DNA from: Pseudomonas sp. PH1b
Lineage (GTDB): Bacteria > Pseudomonadota > Gammaproteobacteria > Pseudomonadales > Pseudomonadaceae
Length of the DNA: 64,000 bases
Direction of reading: 5' to 3'
Assembly (NCBI RefSeq): GCF_000633395.1
Contig: NZ_AYMU01000006.1
Span: forward strand, 183,536-247,535
In this document: in pieces, positions 37,833 through 46,469 of the stretch
Layout of the letters: each line of letters opens with the position of its first letter
Numbering within the stretch: position 1 is the stretch's first letter
Position numbers and translations under genes: made by a program
The notes under the pieces: generated by a model
Database searches by the model: none
The model's input: the letters and a program-made list of their open reading frames with translations, nothing else
Told to the model about the DNA's origin: nothing

Positions 37833-38147
37833 TCAGCCGCTGAACGACTTGAGCACCGTCAACAGGCTGGTGAGGTTGTCGGCCACACCACCCTGGGCGA
37901 CTTTCTCGGTGGCCGAGGCACCGGCGGTGGTGTCGACGCTGTAGATCTGCATCACGCCCTGGTTGGTCGCGGCCTGGGCCAGGGTGTTTTGCTGCTGCTG
38001 GGCCGACACCGAGTTCTGGAACAGGATGGCCACGGACTGGCCCATGGACTGGTAGATGGTGCCCATCGACATGGCCGGCGCTTCGGCGACGACCTTGACG
38101 TTGGTCTGGGTGACGGCATCGGTGATTTGCGGACTGACTGTGCTCAT
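37833..38147 (-). CDS. RebB-family R-body structural protein (copy 1)
   Basis: A 104-residue protein with the RebB signature (ITDAVTQTNVKVVAEAPAMSMGTIYQS, NSVSAQQQQNTLAQAATNQGVMQIYSVDTTAG). RebB-type proteins polymerise into coiled R-body ribbons that extend and can rupture cells in Caedibacter. It is 89% identical (93 of 104 residues) to the next RebB gene, from which it is separated by 55 bp, so it is a recent duplicate. Last gene of the reb run, followed by a terminator. Confidence 0.92.
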   Translation of the reverse strand: MSTVSPQITDAVTQTNVKVVAEAPAMSMGTIYQSMGQSVAILFQNSVSAQQQQNTLAQAATNQGVMQIYSVDTTAGASATEKVAQGGVADNLTSLLTVLKSFSG

Positions 38148-38202
38148 AAAAACTCCATTTTTTCAGCAGGAAAGTTCAACGGGAAATCAGGCGTTCAGCC
38201 AC

Positions 38203-38517
38203 TCAGCCCTGGAAGGACTTGAGTACCGTCAGCAAGCTGGTGAGGTTGTCGGAAACACCGCCCTGGGCGACCTTCTCGGTCGCCGCGGCACCGGCGGTGG
38301 TGTCGACGCTGTAGATCTGCATCACGCCCTGGTTGGTTGCGGCCTGGGCCAGGGTGTTTTGCTGCTGCTGCGCCGAGACCGAGTTCTGGAACAGGATCGC
38401 GGTGGCCTGGGCCATGGATTGGTAGATGGTGCCCATCGCCATGGCCGGCGCTTCAGCGACGACTTTGACGTTGGTCTGGGTGACGGCATCGGTGATTTGT
38501 TCGTTAACAAGTGGCAT
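38203..38517 (-). CDS. RebB-family R-body structural protein (copy 2)
   Basis: A 104-residue RebB paralogue. Differences from copy 1 lie mainly at the N-terminus (MPLVNEQ) and at scattered small residues (Ser/Ala swaps), while the Gln-rich centre is unchanged. R-bodies typically need more than one Reb protein, so the two copies may co-assemble. The 113 bp upstream (38518-38630) separate it from a non-RebB gene. Confidence 0.92.
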   Translation of the reverse strand: MPLVNEQITDAVTQTNVKVVAEAPAMAMGTIYQSMAQATAILFQNSVSAQQQQNTLAQAATNQGVMQIYSVDTTAGAAATEKVAQGGVSDNLTSLLTVLKSFQG

Positions 38518-38630
38518 GGCTCAACTTCCTTTGTTAGTACACGGAGCATTCCGTGTCATTGAGTGAACGTGGCAGCCCGGGTCCTGTGAACCTGAGCCAG
38601 CAGAGGCCCGGGGCTTGGTTCAGGGGGTGC

Positions 38631-39158
38631 CTATTGCCCGCTGCCCGTGTTCTGGGTCACTTGCTTGAGGGTGTCCTCGACTTTCTGCGACAGCTCGCTC
38701 ATCCGCGCTTCCACGGCCGCTTTCACTTCCTGCTGCACCAGGGTGCTGATCATCGCCTTGAGCACCGGGTCGTCCGCCGAGACCGGCGCCGGTGCTGGTG
38801 AAGCCGGGGATGGGCCAGAGGGTGGAGGCGAAGCCTGGACCGGCGACAGGGCTCCGGCGGCCGCCAACAGTTGCTGGAGCACCAGCTCCTGGGCCTGGGG
38901 ATCGTTTCTGCTGCCGGCATTGGCGCCGCTTATCTGTTCGAGAATCTGCCGGGTGCGCCGCTCATCGTCCTGCAGCACCTGACCGGCACGCTGGCGGGCC
39001 TGATCGACGGTTTGCTGCGAGGCCTGGGAAAGGTCCATCGGCTTGTTGCGCACAAAAGCCTCCAGCACCTGGCGCTCGACCAGGGTCAATGGCCGCTTCA
39101 GGTAGGCCTCGGCAAAACGGATGATCGTCTCTAGCGCATTGGGGTCTTCAGTCGCCAT
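38631..39158 (-). CDS. reb-locus protein of unknown function with Pro/Ala-rich centre
   Basis: A 175-residue acidic, helical protein: an N-terminal region (residues 1-60) beginning MATEDPNALETIIRFAEAYL, a Gln/Arg-rich helical stretch, a Pro/Ser/Ala linker (about 105-125), and a C-terminal amphipathic helix (QQEVKAAVEARMSELSQKVEDTLKQV). No RebB motif is visible. It lies between RebB genes and could be an assembly or control factor like those seen in other reb loci. Strong AAGGAG site before ATG 39158. Confidence 0.7.
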   Translation of the reverse strand: MATEDPNALETIIRFAEAYLKRPLTLVERQVLEAFVRNKPMDLSQASQQTVDQARQRAGQVLQDDERRTRQILEQISGANAGSRNDPQAQELVLQQLLAAAGALSPVQASPPPSGPSPASPAPAPVSADDPVLKAMISTLVQQEVKAAVEARMSELSQKVEDTLKQVTQNTGSGQ

Positions 39159-39302
39159 CTCATGCTCCTTCTTCGATGAATGGCGTTGAAGGGCTGGGCA
39201 CCGGGTCCGTCGAACTTCAACGCCAGGGGGTAAGCAGGGGCCGCGCAAGCACAGCCCTTGAATTCAAGCCACTGGGGCGCCTTGCGCGCCCGGGTGGGAG
39301 GT

Positions 39303-39971
39303 TCAGGACGACGGCCGATTGGCCAGGGTCGCGCTGTACTTGGCGATGCTGGCGTCGATCTTGTCGATGGCCACGCTGGCGGCTTCGGCCTCCATGGCCC
39401 CGGCAGCCGCCGCCACCGCTGCCGCCGCCCCCACCATCAGATCGGTGGCCAGGACGCCCAGGGCATCCTCGGCGGCGCCCTTGACGTTCTCTTTGACGAT
39501 GTTCTCGGTCATCTGCTTGAGCAGCACCGCCTGGGCCGCCAGGGCCAGCTTGCTGACCCCGTCGAAGTACCCCGCCGCCGACTGCGCCACCAGGCCGGCG
39601 GCCTGGCTGATCATCATGTCGGGAGCTATCGCGATCTGTGCCGGGGCATAACTGAAGGTCTGGGCATTGGTGAACTGCACCGCCTGGACGATCTGGCTGT
39701 TCAGGGCATCGGTGCTGTCGGTGCTGGGGGTGGTGGCCTGCTTCAGCATCTGCTCGTTCATCGTTTCCATCACCGAGACCGGTGCCGCGCCGGCCGGCGA
39801 TTTCGAGGGTGAAGGATCGGCCGCCGGTGCGGCGGCCGGTTCGTTCGCCGGATCGGCAGCGCTTGCCGCAGCCGGGTCCGCGGCCGGAGCGGCAGCGCTC
39901 GGGTCACCGGCCACGCTCGCGGCGTCATCGGCCGGGGCGGCGAGTGGGGATTTCTTCTTGAACCACGCCAT
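39303..39971 (-). CDS. large RebB-related protein with Ala/Pro/Asp-rich N-terminal linker
   Basis: A 222-residue protein. Residues 1-65 are low-complexity Ala/Pro/Asp repeats (AADPAAASAADP). Residues about 80-215 resemble RebB in layout (ALNSQIVQAVQFTNAQTFSYAPAQIA, then a helical Ala-rich segment). This is a divergent member, perhaps capping or nucleating the ribbon; the function is inferred from position. The 144 bp to the 38631-39158 gene hold nothing I recognise. Confidence 0.68.
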   Translation of the reverse strand: MAWFKKKSPLAAPADDAASVAGDPSAAAPAADPAAASAADPANEPAAAPAADPSPSKSPAGAAPVSVMETMNEQMLKQATTPSTDSTDALNSQIVQAVQFTNAQTFSYAPAQIAIAPDMMISQAAGLVAQSAAGYFDGVSKLALAAQAVLLKQMTENIVKENVKGAAEDALGVLATDLMVGAAAAVAAAAGAMEAEAASVAIDKIDASIAKYSATLANRPSS

Positions 39972-39996
39972 GACGATTCTCCCGGGCCAGCAGGCC

Positions 39997-40224
39997 CTAC
40001 TCGCCGATGGCCATGATCAACGCCACGGCCTTGGACACCACCGCATTGGAGATCTGGTTCAGCGCCTGCTGACTGTTGACCGCGTTCTGCAATGACAGGC
40101 CCGCCGAATGGCTGGCCACCTGGTACAGCGAGGCAATGGCCTGGGCCGGAGCCTCGGCCACGACCTTGACGTTGGTCTGGGTGACAGCGTCGGTGATCTG
40201 CGAGTTGACCATGGGATCTGGCAT
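39997..40224 (-). CDS. short RebB-family protein
   Basis: A 75-residue protein that keeps the N-terminal RebB motif (NSQITDAVTQTNVKVVAEAPAQAIASLYQ) and a shortened helical second half (NAVNSQQALNQISNAVVSKAVALIMAIGE). It lacks the Gln-rich and DTTAG segments of the 104-residue copies. It is the first structural gene after the sigma-like gene. Start at MPDPMVNS behind a GGAG site. Confidence 0.85.
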   Translation of the reverse strand: MPDPMVNSQITDAVTQTNVKVVAEAPAQAIASLYQVASHSAGLSLQNAVNSQQALNQISNAVVSKAVALIMAIGE

Positions 40225-40342
40225 ACATCTCTCCTTAGATGGAAGGCCCCCCGCAGGATGCGGCGGCGCCGGCTACAGCGTCGAAAACAGGCTCACTGAA
40301 CGAGAACGTGCCAGCGGGCCTGCTGTGAATCTTCAGCGCCGA

Positions 40343-40885
40343 TCAACGCAGCGCCGCCCGTAACAGCTGCACATGCTTGCGCGCCAGGGGCTGGTTCATC
40401 CCCAGCTCGGCGGCAATGTGTGGGTAGGGCAGGTCATCGACAAACTTTAGTTCAAACAACCGGCGCTTCTTCAGCGGCAACTGCGCCACCCGTCGACTGA
40501 GCTGGGCCAGGGCTTCGAGCAGTTCCACCTGATCCAGCACCGACATCTGCGGCGCCTCCAGTTGCTGCAGCGGGTCCTGTTCCAGATCGACCAGGTTGAC
40601 GAACAGACGGCGCTCCCGAGCCAGCCGGCGGCAGCTGTCGAGAAACACATGGTCCAGCACCAGGAACAGAAAACCCTGGGGATCGCGGATCCGCTCCGGC
40701 GACCGGCGAAAGAACAGCAGGGCCTTGATTGCCGTGGCGGCCAGCCATTCCTGGGCACTGTCGACATTGCCCCGCGCCAGCTGCCGGGCGCGGCGCTGCA
40801 ACCCGGGCAACACCGCCCGCCAGCTTGCCTCGAACAGCGGGTCGGCCAGTGCCGCCTGCAGGCCGCCTTGCATGGAACAATTCAT
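40343..40885 (-). CDS. small sigma-70-like factor of the reb locus
   Basis: A 180-residue ECF-like sigma factor. A region-2-like part contains [33 protein letters not shown], and region 4 contains [40 protein letters not shown]. It precedes the reb structural genes on the same strand, and reb clusters elsewhere carry similar sigma-like genes, so it probably turns on R-body expression. Start at MNCSMQ; the 244-residue frame reads back into the DNA next to the tRNA. No anti-sigma gene is adjacent. Confidence 0.78.
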   Translation of the reverse strand: MNCSMQGGLQAALADPLFEASWRAVLPGLQRRARQLARGNVDSAQEWLAATAIKALLFFRRSPERIRDPQGFLFLVLDHVFLDSCRRLARERRLFVNLVDLEQDPLQQLEAPQMSVLDQVELLEALAQLSRRVAQLPLKKRRLFELKFVDDLPYPHIAAELGMNQPLARKHVQLLRAALR

Positions 40886-41073
40886 CTCCCGCACCTCCCT
40901 GTGCCCCGTGACTGCACGGATATGGCTGCAGGGTGCGCTGGCCCCCAGGAGCGAAGCAGCGGGAAAAATTGCCGCCACGGCCCGGGTTTCCCTGGGTTCC
41001 GGGCGCCTGGGGCAACAGGATGAAAACCGGCGTGGACGCCCCGAGTCGACATAGGTATGATGTCGCCCGCACT

Positions 41074-41150
41074 GCATCCGTAGCTCAGCTGGATAGAGTA
41101 CTGCCCTCCGAAGGCAGGGGTCGTGGGTTCGAATCCCGCCGGGTGCACCA
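41074..41150 (+). tRNA. tRNA-Arg (anticodon CCG)
   Basis: A 77-nt cloverleaf: acceptor GCATCCG paired with CGGGTGC, D-arm AGCTCAGCTGGATAGAGT, anticodon stem CTGCC/GGCAG with loop CTCCGAA giving anticodon CCG, T-arm GGGTTCGAATCCC, and encoded 3' CCA. Its 3' 48 bases are repeated at 51406 and form the attachment site of the island. Confidence 0.97.
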
Positions 41151-41151
41151 G
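41103..41151. repeat. attL, 49-bp direct repeat inside tRNA-Arg
   Basis: GCCCTCCGAAGGCAGGGGTC... to ...GGGTGCACCAG, the anticodon-to-3' end of the tRNA plus one base. Identical to 51406-51454. Confidence 0.95.
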
Positions 41152-41197
41152 TAAAATCAAGTACTTAGCCATTATCCGAAAGGACACACCAAACGTC

Positions 41198-41217
41198 ATG
41201 GGTGCAGGGTGGGTGCA
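41198..41217 (+). repeat. left copy of integrase arm-type repeat
   Basis: ATGGGTGCAGGGTGGGTGCA, itself a doubled GGGTGCA, 46 bp inside attL. The copy at 51293-51312 differs at one base. GGGTGCA is also the acceptor end of the tRNA. Likely binding sites for the integrase arm domain. Confidence 0.6.
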
Positions 41218-41228
41218 GCAGCAAACGG

Positions 41229-41267
41229 AAAGGCCCCGCTCTGACAGATCAGGCGGGGCCTTTTTTT
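41229..41267 (+). terminator. intrinsic terminator near the island left end
   Basis: GGCCCCGC (41232-41239) pairs with GCGGGGCC (41253-41260), followed by seven T. It can stop transcription coming from tRNA-Arg into the island. Confidence 0.88.
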
Positions 41268-41322
41268 GTTCTAGGCTGGGCTCTATCCGGCAACCCAGAA
41301 TTAACCGACTGGGTTCTGCTGG

Positions 41323-41940
41323 TCAGGCGGTGGTCAGGTCCCTGATCCTCAGCACGGTGGTGGTCGAGCAGTTGGCGTGCCGGGCCGTCGCGCGAATCCC
41401 CAGGCCGGCGCCGAGCAGCTCAGTGACACGCTTGTGCAGATCGGCGTCCACTGGCCGCCCCTGGTACTTGCCGGCGGCCTTGGCTTTCTCGATGCCCTGG
41501 GCCTGCCGGTCGCGGCGCTGCTCGTAATCCTTGCGCGCGATCGCCGCCATCATTTCCACCAGCATTGAGTTGATGGCACCCAACATCCGCCCGGTGAACT
41601 CGTCGCCCTTCGTGTCCTGCATTCCCTGGTGGCTGGTCGGCAAGTCGAGCGCGACGATGCGCAGGCCCTTGGAGTCGATAGCCGCCTTGAGCTTTTGCCA
41701 ATCCTCCACCGGGAGACGGGATAGCCGATCTATCGACTCCACCAGCAGCACGTCACCCTTGCGCGCGTCTTTTAGCAGGCGTAGCAGCTCCGGCCGGTCG
41801 GCGGTGGCGCCGCTGGCGTTCTCCAGGTACACGCTGGCGATGACCTTGTTATGGTCGCTGGCGAACTGCTCAAGCGAGGCGCGGGCGCGGCCGGCGTCTT
41901 GCTCTTCGGTGGAGGCTCGAAGGTATGCGCGGATGAACAT
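41323..41940 (-). CDS. serine recombinase (resolvase/invertase family)
   Basis: A 205-residue site-specific recombinase. Catalytic Ser in YLRASTEEQDAGRA near residue 10; resolvase motifs VLLVESIDRLSRLP and GRMLGAINSMLVEMMAAIARKDYEQRRDRQAQGIEKAK; a C-terminal helix-turn-helix GLGIRATARHANCSTTTVLRI. It might resolve dimers or drive a different rearrangement from that of the tyrosine integrase. GC content is closer to the host than the island centre. Confidence 0.9.
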   Translation of the reverse strand: MFIRAYLRASTEEQDAGRARASLEQFASDHNKVIASVYLENASGATADRPELLRLLKDARKGDVLLVESIDRLSRLPVEDWQKLKAAIDSKGLRIVALDLPTSHQGMQDTKGDEFTGRMLGAINSMLVEMMAAIARKDYEQRRDRQAQGIEKAKAAGKYQGRPVDADLHKRVTELLGAGLGIRATARHANCSTTTVLRIRDLTTA

Positions 41941-42494
41941 GATAGGTGCCTGTATCAGTTAGGGCGCTCTACTAATAGCGTTGCACTTTGGGTGTTATTT
42001 ATCAAGCGAAAAGCGAGGATATACTAAAATATGCGCGTATCAGATCAGGCATACCTAAAAGGAACGATGTGGCCGATCATTTGACTTGGCCTCGAACTAA
42101 ATGAGTTGAATTTCATGCCAGTACCAGCTCTGATAGGAGCACATCTGCAAGGCGACGATGCTCTGATTGCCGAAGATGAGGAGTTGCCCGAGGACTAAGA
42201 AGGGCTAACCATCGAGCAAGGCAAAAGGGGGATTGCTATCGGCTTGGGGATCAGAGTTGAGCAAATAGAAATTCTAATTCGAGCCTAGTGGTTTAGCTCA
42301 AATAATTCCAGAACGATGAAAAGCCACCGCTCGGTGGCTTTTTTATGTCCACTATCAACTAGTCATGCCATTGATTCAATTAAGATGAAATTCATCACCA
42401 CCGATAAAAATGGCCATTTAATTGAGGCTTAATCTGCCCCCGAAGCGTGACTCACGGGGGGCATACATTCGATATAAGTTCATAACCATAAACC
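41941..42494. other. 554-bp gap in the island with a terminator and no supported gene
   Basis: AT-rich DNA. A terminator-type hairpin (AAGCCACCG at 42321-42329 with CGGTGGCTT at 42332-42340, T-run to 42344) stands alone. A 27-codon frame starting at 42115 (MPVPALIGAH) is too short to claim. May be remains of lost genes. Confidence 0.6.
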
Positions 42495-44174
42495 TCAATG
42501 AGATTGACTTATGACCTTTTCCTCTGTCAGCCATTCCAAATCAGAGGTGAACTCAGCAATATTTAAAGGACCATACTTGAAACTTTTCTCAACCGACTTG
42601 GCTAAAGAGGGGCTGTCCGACCCATAGGACGGGCCATATCCGGGTATAGTGATACTTCTACGCATGTCCTCGGCAGTTATCAAATGACGCCCGATTATTG
42701 CGATAGTGTCAATTATGAACAGTCTCCGAGCAAGAGCGATTCTATCAGGATTAAGCTGTAAACAACCGCCGAAGACGGACAATATATTTTGACCGATGGA
42801 GTACGTGATACCACGCTCAATCTCCAGTAAAGAATAACCTTCGTCGGTCAAAATAGATTTAACCTCTTCAATGTTGCCATCATCGGTTCGCAGCGCTGCA
42901 TGCTCAATCTCAATTGGAGTGATAAAACCAATAGATTGCAACTCACGCCTTAATCTTACCCACAGCGAGCGAACCTGTATTACAGAATGTGTATCCTCCA
43001 TTCGAAGCATATGTATCAGGTCGCCACGCAAGGACGCGAAATATCCGGCCCCATCTAAGAACTCCACAAAGCGAGCATCTTTATGTTTGCTTCTGGTGAA
43101 TGGGCGTGTAGCCACTGTTTGATCGACTACTTTATGCGAGACACTTCCAGAATCTCCGGCGTAAAACTGAGACTGTATGAATATCTTTGGGGACCAACCT
43201 TCTGTTTTGTAAGGAAGCGTAAAATCATATGCACGAGTTTTAGTTTTATTTTTCCCGCCTTCCGTAACTTCCTGATCACCTATTATTACATCGGTCAGAT
43301 TATAATCAACATCAGGCTCTAATCCCAACATTTGCAGCTTGTCCCGCAAGATGGTTTCTGGAACGTGACCTGCGGACGCTGATACCGAGCCTCTTATTTT
43401 GAATATAATTGAAGGCGCGATAAGGGCCCGCGCAGCCTCAGGTGAAATTTCCAAGCAGCGCATATACGATCTACAGACAGCCCAGAACTGTCGAAAATCG
43501 CTCCTATCAACCATGATGAGAGAGATATACTCATAAGTTAGTTGTAGCGCGGCCCCTCGTAGATCCATACCTTTACTTAAAGCGATTTTTCTAGACTCTG
43601 AGTCTGCGTGAGAAACGAGCCCTCGCCCAAGTTTCGTAGCTAGGTCAACGCATTTTATTGTTTGCCCCAGCGGCCTTACCACAAAATCCGTTACTGTGCG
43701 AACGCCTTTCTTCGTCATAAAGACCCGTTCAGGAAAGCCTGTTATAGCCTCATCCTGCAAGAGCTTTATCATAAAGTGGTTTTTAAGATTATTGTCGGTT
43801 GCGCCAGTCACCGAAAACAAAAGGTTGAAAAAACCGCAAATGAACAGGGATGTATCTTTTTCAGCCCGCCACGAATCTTCGGGAGCGCTGTGAGCTAATG
43901 TAAGGGCTTGTTCTATAACCGAAGTGGCTAGAGGATGTATAGCGCAGTCTTCGATACTGCCGAAATTATTAAGTCTAGGGGCCAGACTTTCAATTACATG
44001 CGCAATAAGGGATAGCTCATCCCTGAAGCGACCGCTAGACTTGATTTCGACAAGCTGAGGCGTTAGCCAAGCGTCAAACTCTACAAGCTTTTCCTCTAGA
44101 GTTAGTGCGATTTCAGGGATTCTCATTCTTGAACGTCCATGCAGTTTTAAAACGCTTTCTAAGTGACCCGCCAT
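42495..44174 (-). CDS. putative restriction endonuclease partner of the adjacent DNA methyltransferase
   Basis: A 559-residue protein with no motif I can name firmly. It lies head-to-head with a DNA adenine methyltransferase gene, 34 bp between starts, which is the arrangement of a two-gene restriction-modification system. A possible PD-(D/E)XK-like core is AYDFTLPYKTEGWSPKIFIQSQFYAGDSGSVSHK (Asp, then QSQ in the place of ExK, then a conserved QFY-S-HK segment); residues are written here in two runs around W. AT-rich compared with the host. A second Met 48 bp downstream is an alternative start. Endonuclease assignment is by context. Confidence 0.6.
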   Translation of the reverse strand: MAGHLESVLKLHGRSRMRIPEIALTLEEKLVEFDAWLTPQLVEIKSSGRFRDELSLIAHVIESLAPRLNNFGSIEDCAIHPLATSVIEQALTLAHSAPEDSWRAEKDTSLFICGFFNLLFSVTGATDNNLKNHFMIKLLQDEAITGFPERVFMTKKGVRTVTDFVVRPLGQTIKCVDLATKLGRGLVSHADSESRKIALSKGMDLRGAALQLTYEYISLIMVDRSDFRQFWAVCRSYMRCLEISPEAARALIAPSIIFKIRGSVSASAGHVPETILRDKLQMLGLEPDVDYNLTDVIIGDQEVTEGGKNKTKTRAYDFTLPYKTEGWSPKIFIQSQFYAGDSGSVSHKVVDQTVATRPFTRSKHKDARFVEFLDGAGYFASLRGDLIHMLRMEDTHSVIQVRSLWVRLRRELQSIGFITPIEIEHAALRTDDGNIEEVKSILTDEGYSLLEIERGITYSIGQNILSVFGGCLQLNPDRIALARRLFIIDTIAIIGRHLITAEDMRRSITIPGYGPSYGSDSPSLAKSVEKSFKYGPLNIAEFTSDLEWLTEEKVISQSH

Positions 44175-44208
44175 ATAGTATTATGCGTCTATTGGCGAGG
44201 GTCTAAAT

Positions 44209-45465
44209 TTGTCTTCATATACTAATCAAATGATATCTGAAATTGCAAGCCTGCTGAGCCTTCAAACGGGGCTTCCTCTTCAGGCGTCAAACCTGAATAT
44301 CCGCGAAGTGGATGAGTTTTTCTCACGTCAGCTGGATGGCTTATTGATTAGAGGTGACAACCTAAGCGCCTTGCAAGAGCTTTCCAAAAGCCGAGAAGGC
44401 TCCATAAATCTTTGCTATATTGATCCTCCATATAATACATGCAATAAGTTTGTATACAACGATACTCGCCTATCTGATGAAAAAGGGGCTTTCGGAGTCC
44501 ACGCCGCCTGGATGGCATTTATGCTTCCTCGGTTAGCATTGGCCCACCAGCTGCTGTCTGAAGATGGATTCTTATGTGTAAGCATTGACGACTACGAACA
44601 ACCGTATTTGAGATTGCTATTAGACTCTATATTTGGCAGCAGCAATTTCGTTGGAAACATTGTGGTCGTGAGAAGCAAGAATGGCAAAGGGAGCAGTCGT
44701 AACATTGCTGTGAATCATGAGTATTTAGTAGTGTACGGCAAAAGCAGTAAGTCTCAGGTCATTGGCCTGGGTGACGATGTGAGCAAGTATGACAAGGTAG
44801 ATGAATACGGCAGATTCAAAATAGACGGGCTTTTCCGAAAGAAAGGTGATGCTAGTCGTCGCGAGGACCGCCCTAATATGTTCTACCCTTTGTTTTACAA
44901 CAAAGATGGTCATGTGTTCACGCAATACGCCGAAGGACTATCTACAGTTTATCCCATTGATAGCAGCGGGACAGAACGTCGCTGGTTATGGGGATTAGAG
45001 AAGGCGTCCAAGGATTCTTGGAAACTTTACGCCAGCAAGAATGGAGTGATATATGTCAAAAACTATAGCTCACATGATAAGAAGGTAAAACTTCGCAGCG
45101 TGTGGGATGACAATAGTTACCTTACCGAGCGAGCGACCAAAGAAGTAAAAGACATATATGGCGATAAGGTATTTGAAACACCGAAACCACTAAAGCTCAT
45201 TGAGGATGTGATACTTTCCCTCTGCACGCAAGACTCGATAATATTGGATTTTTTCGCCGGAAGTGGGACTACGGCCCAAGCCGCTCACAACCTAAATATA
45301 GTTGATGGTGGGAGTCGGAAAGTTTTACTGGTCGAGCAGTCCGTAGGCATACCTAAGAACCATATTGCCTATTCGAAAGGGTTCAAATGTATATCCGAAA
45401 TAACTGTTGCGAGGCTTGCCCATATAAAATCCTTACACCATGATTACACTTATGCAATAGTGTAA
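44209..45465 (+). CDS. adenine-specific DNA methyltransferase (type II/III beta class)
   Basis: A 418-residue N6-adenine (or N4-cytosine) methyltransferase. Motif IV DPPYNT (about residue 77) comes before motif I DFFAGSGTTAQAA (about residue 350), the order of the beta class and of type III Mod subunits. The middle ~200 residues should hold the target recognition domain. Start is TTG 44209 with GAGGG seven bases upstream; ATG 44230 is the alternative. It would protect host DNA against the enzyme encoded at 42495-44174. Its gene lacks an adjacent type III Res helicase, so type II is more likely. Confidence 0.87.
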   Translation: MSSYTNQMISEIASLLSLQTGLPLQASNLNIREVDEFFSRQLDGLLIRGDNLSALQELSKSREGSINLCYIDPPYNTCNKFVYNDTRLSDEKGAFGVHAAWMAFMLPRLALAHQLLSEDGFLCVSIDDYEQPYLRLLLDSIFGSSNFVGNIVVVRSKNGKGSSRNIAVNHEYLVVYGKSSKSQVIGLGDDVSKYDKVDEYGRFKIDGLFRKKGDASRREDRPNMFYPLFYNKDGHVFTQYAEGLSTVYPIDSSGTERRWLWGLEKASKDSWKLYASKNGVIYVKNYSSHDKKVKLRSVWDDNSYLTERATKEVKDIYGDKVFETPKPLKLIEDVILSLCTQDSIILDFFAGSGTTAQAAHNLNIVDGGSRKVLLVEQSVGIPKNHIAYSKGFKCISEITVARLAHIKSLHHDYTYAIV

Positions 45466-46083
45466 TGGATGTTTGCAAATGACTGATTTCCCCCCTTTTG
45501 GCGCAGAAAGCTAAACTGTGCCAAAATCAGCCACACTTTCCACCCTCTCGATACGCCCTAAATCTCAAGCTTCATAATTATGAGTACAGTCTTCCCAAGC
45601 TGACCTCCCTTCCGCTTCCCCTTCCCCGCACCGAAACGCAGTAATCTAGCAGCCAGTTGAACATCGACTCTCTCTAGAGGTAGTCAGGATATGGGGACGT
45701 CTTGACTTTCTAAACTAATAAGTAATGACTACTGTTATGAAGGATGATAATCATAGTCAAGTCATGACATAGTATGCGGCTCAGAGCTGGAGAGGCTTTC
45801 AATGCAGCAGCACAAAGGCGGTCAAGCTGTGGATAGGCAGCCGCCATGTTAAGATGTAAGCAAGAAAAGCCCCGCTTAAAAAATCCAAAAAGGGGCCTGT
45901 CAAAGTTATTTAGCTAGAGAGGCGCTCAAGAGTGGATCTCGATATTCGCAGTGCCAAAGACTCATAACGCATCTTACTCTCCTTGCTGTTCATTTTCGCC
46001 TCCAGCTTCCTCTTGACTGCGTTGCCAGCGGCCAGAAAACATCGCTGAAACACCGCAATACTCACTTGGCGTGGATGTAGTAA
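45466..46083. other. 618-bp intergenic stretch with a repeated promoter-like element
   Basis: No gene is supported. At 45681-45731 a 50-bp sequence beginning TAGTCAGGATATGGGGACG is about three-quarters identical to 47838-47886, upstream of the gene at 47909. A GCCCC/GGGGC hairpin with A-rich loop at about 45869-45897 is a possible terminator. Part of the stretch may be decayed coding DNA. Confidence 0.5.
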
Positions 46084-46425
46084 TTACAGCTGCTGACTTA
46101 CGGAGCACACATCGAAAGTTTCACCAGTCGCTGTCTTATTTTCATCTACCACCCGCATCGATGTCGATATCTCTTCATTAGACTGGATTCTAGCAACAGT
46201 GTTTTCCATAGCCCAAACATTACATTCGTGATGGGTGCCCGTATCTACAGTCTGGATGTGGACGGCGATAGGCTGTACGGGGGTGCCATGCGCTAGTTCG
46301 TTTGCAACAAGCATTCTCCCGGCATATCCACCTTCTTGATATGAGAAGTAGGTGAACTGCTCGGATAATGCAAACGTGGAGAAGCTTGAGACTGTAACGA
46401 TGGCAAGGCATTTAAAAACACTCAT
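46084..46425 (-). CDS. small secreted protein of unknown function
   Basis: A 113-residue protein with a signal peptide (MSVFKCLAIVTVSSFSTFALS) and a mature part with two cysteines (HECNVW and DVCSVS) that could pair in the periplasm. I do not recognise a family. It lies 44 bp after the larger secreted protein on the same strand; the two are probably co-transcribed. No strong ribosome site is visible; a TTG at 46464 is an alternative start. Confidence 0.6.
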   Translation of the reverse strand: MSVFKCLAIVTVSSFSTFALSEQFTYFSYQEGGYAGRMLVANELAHGTPVQPIAVHIQTVDTGTHHECNVWAMENTVARIQSNEEISTSMRVVDENKTATGETFDVCSVSQQL

Positions 46426-46469
46426 AGATATTTTCTTTTTTAAAGTTTGTGACGAACAACTCAAATCCG

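Noticed and set aside
44209..45465. Type III Mod subunit
   Set aside because: No Res helicase gene is adjacent; the head-to-head partner has no helicase motifs.
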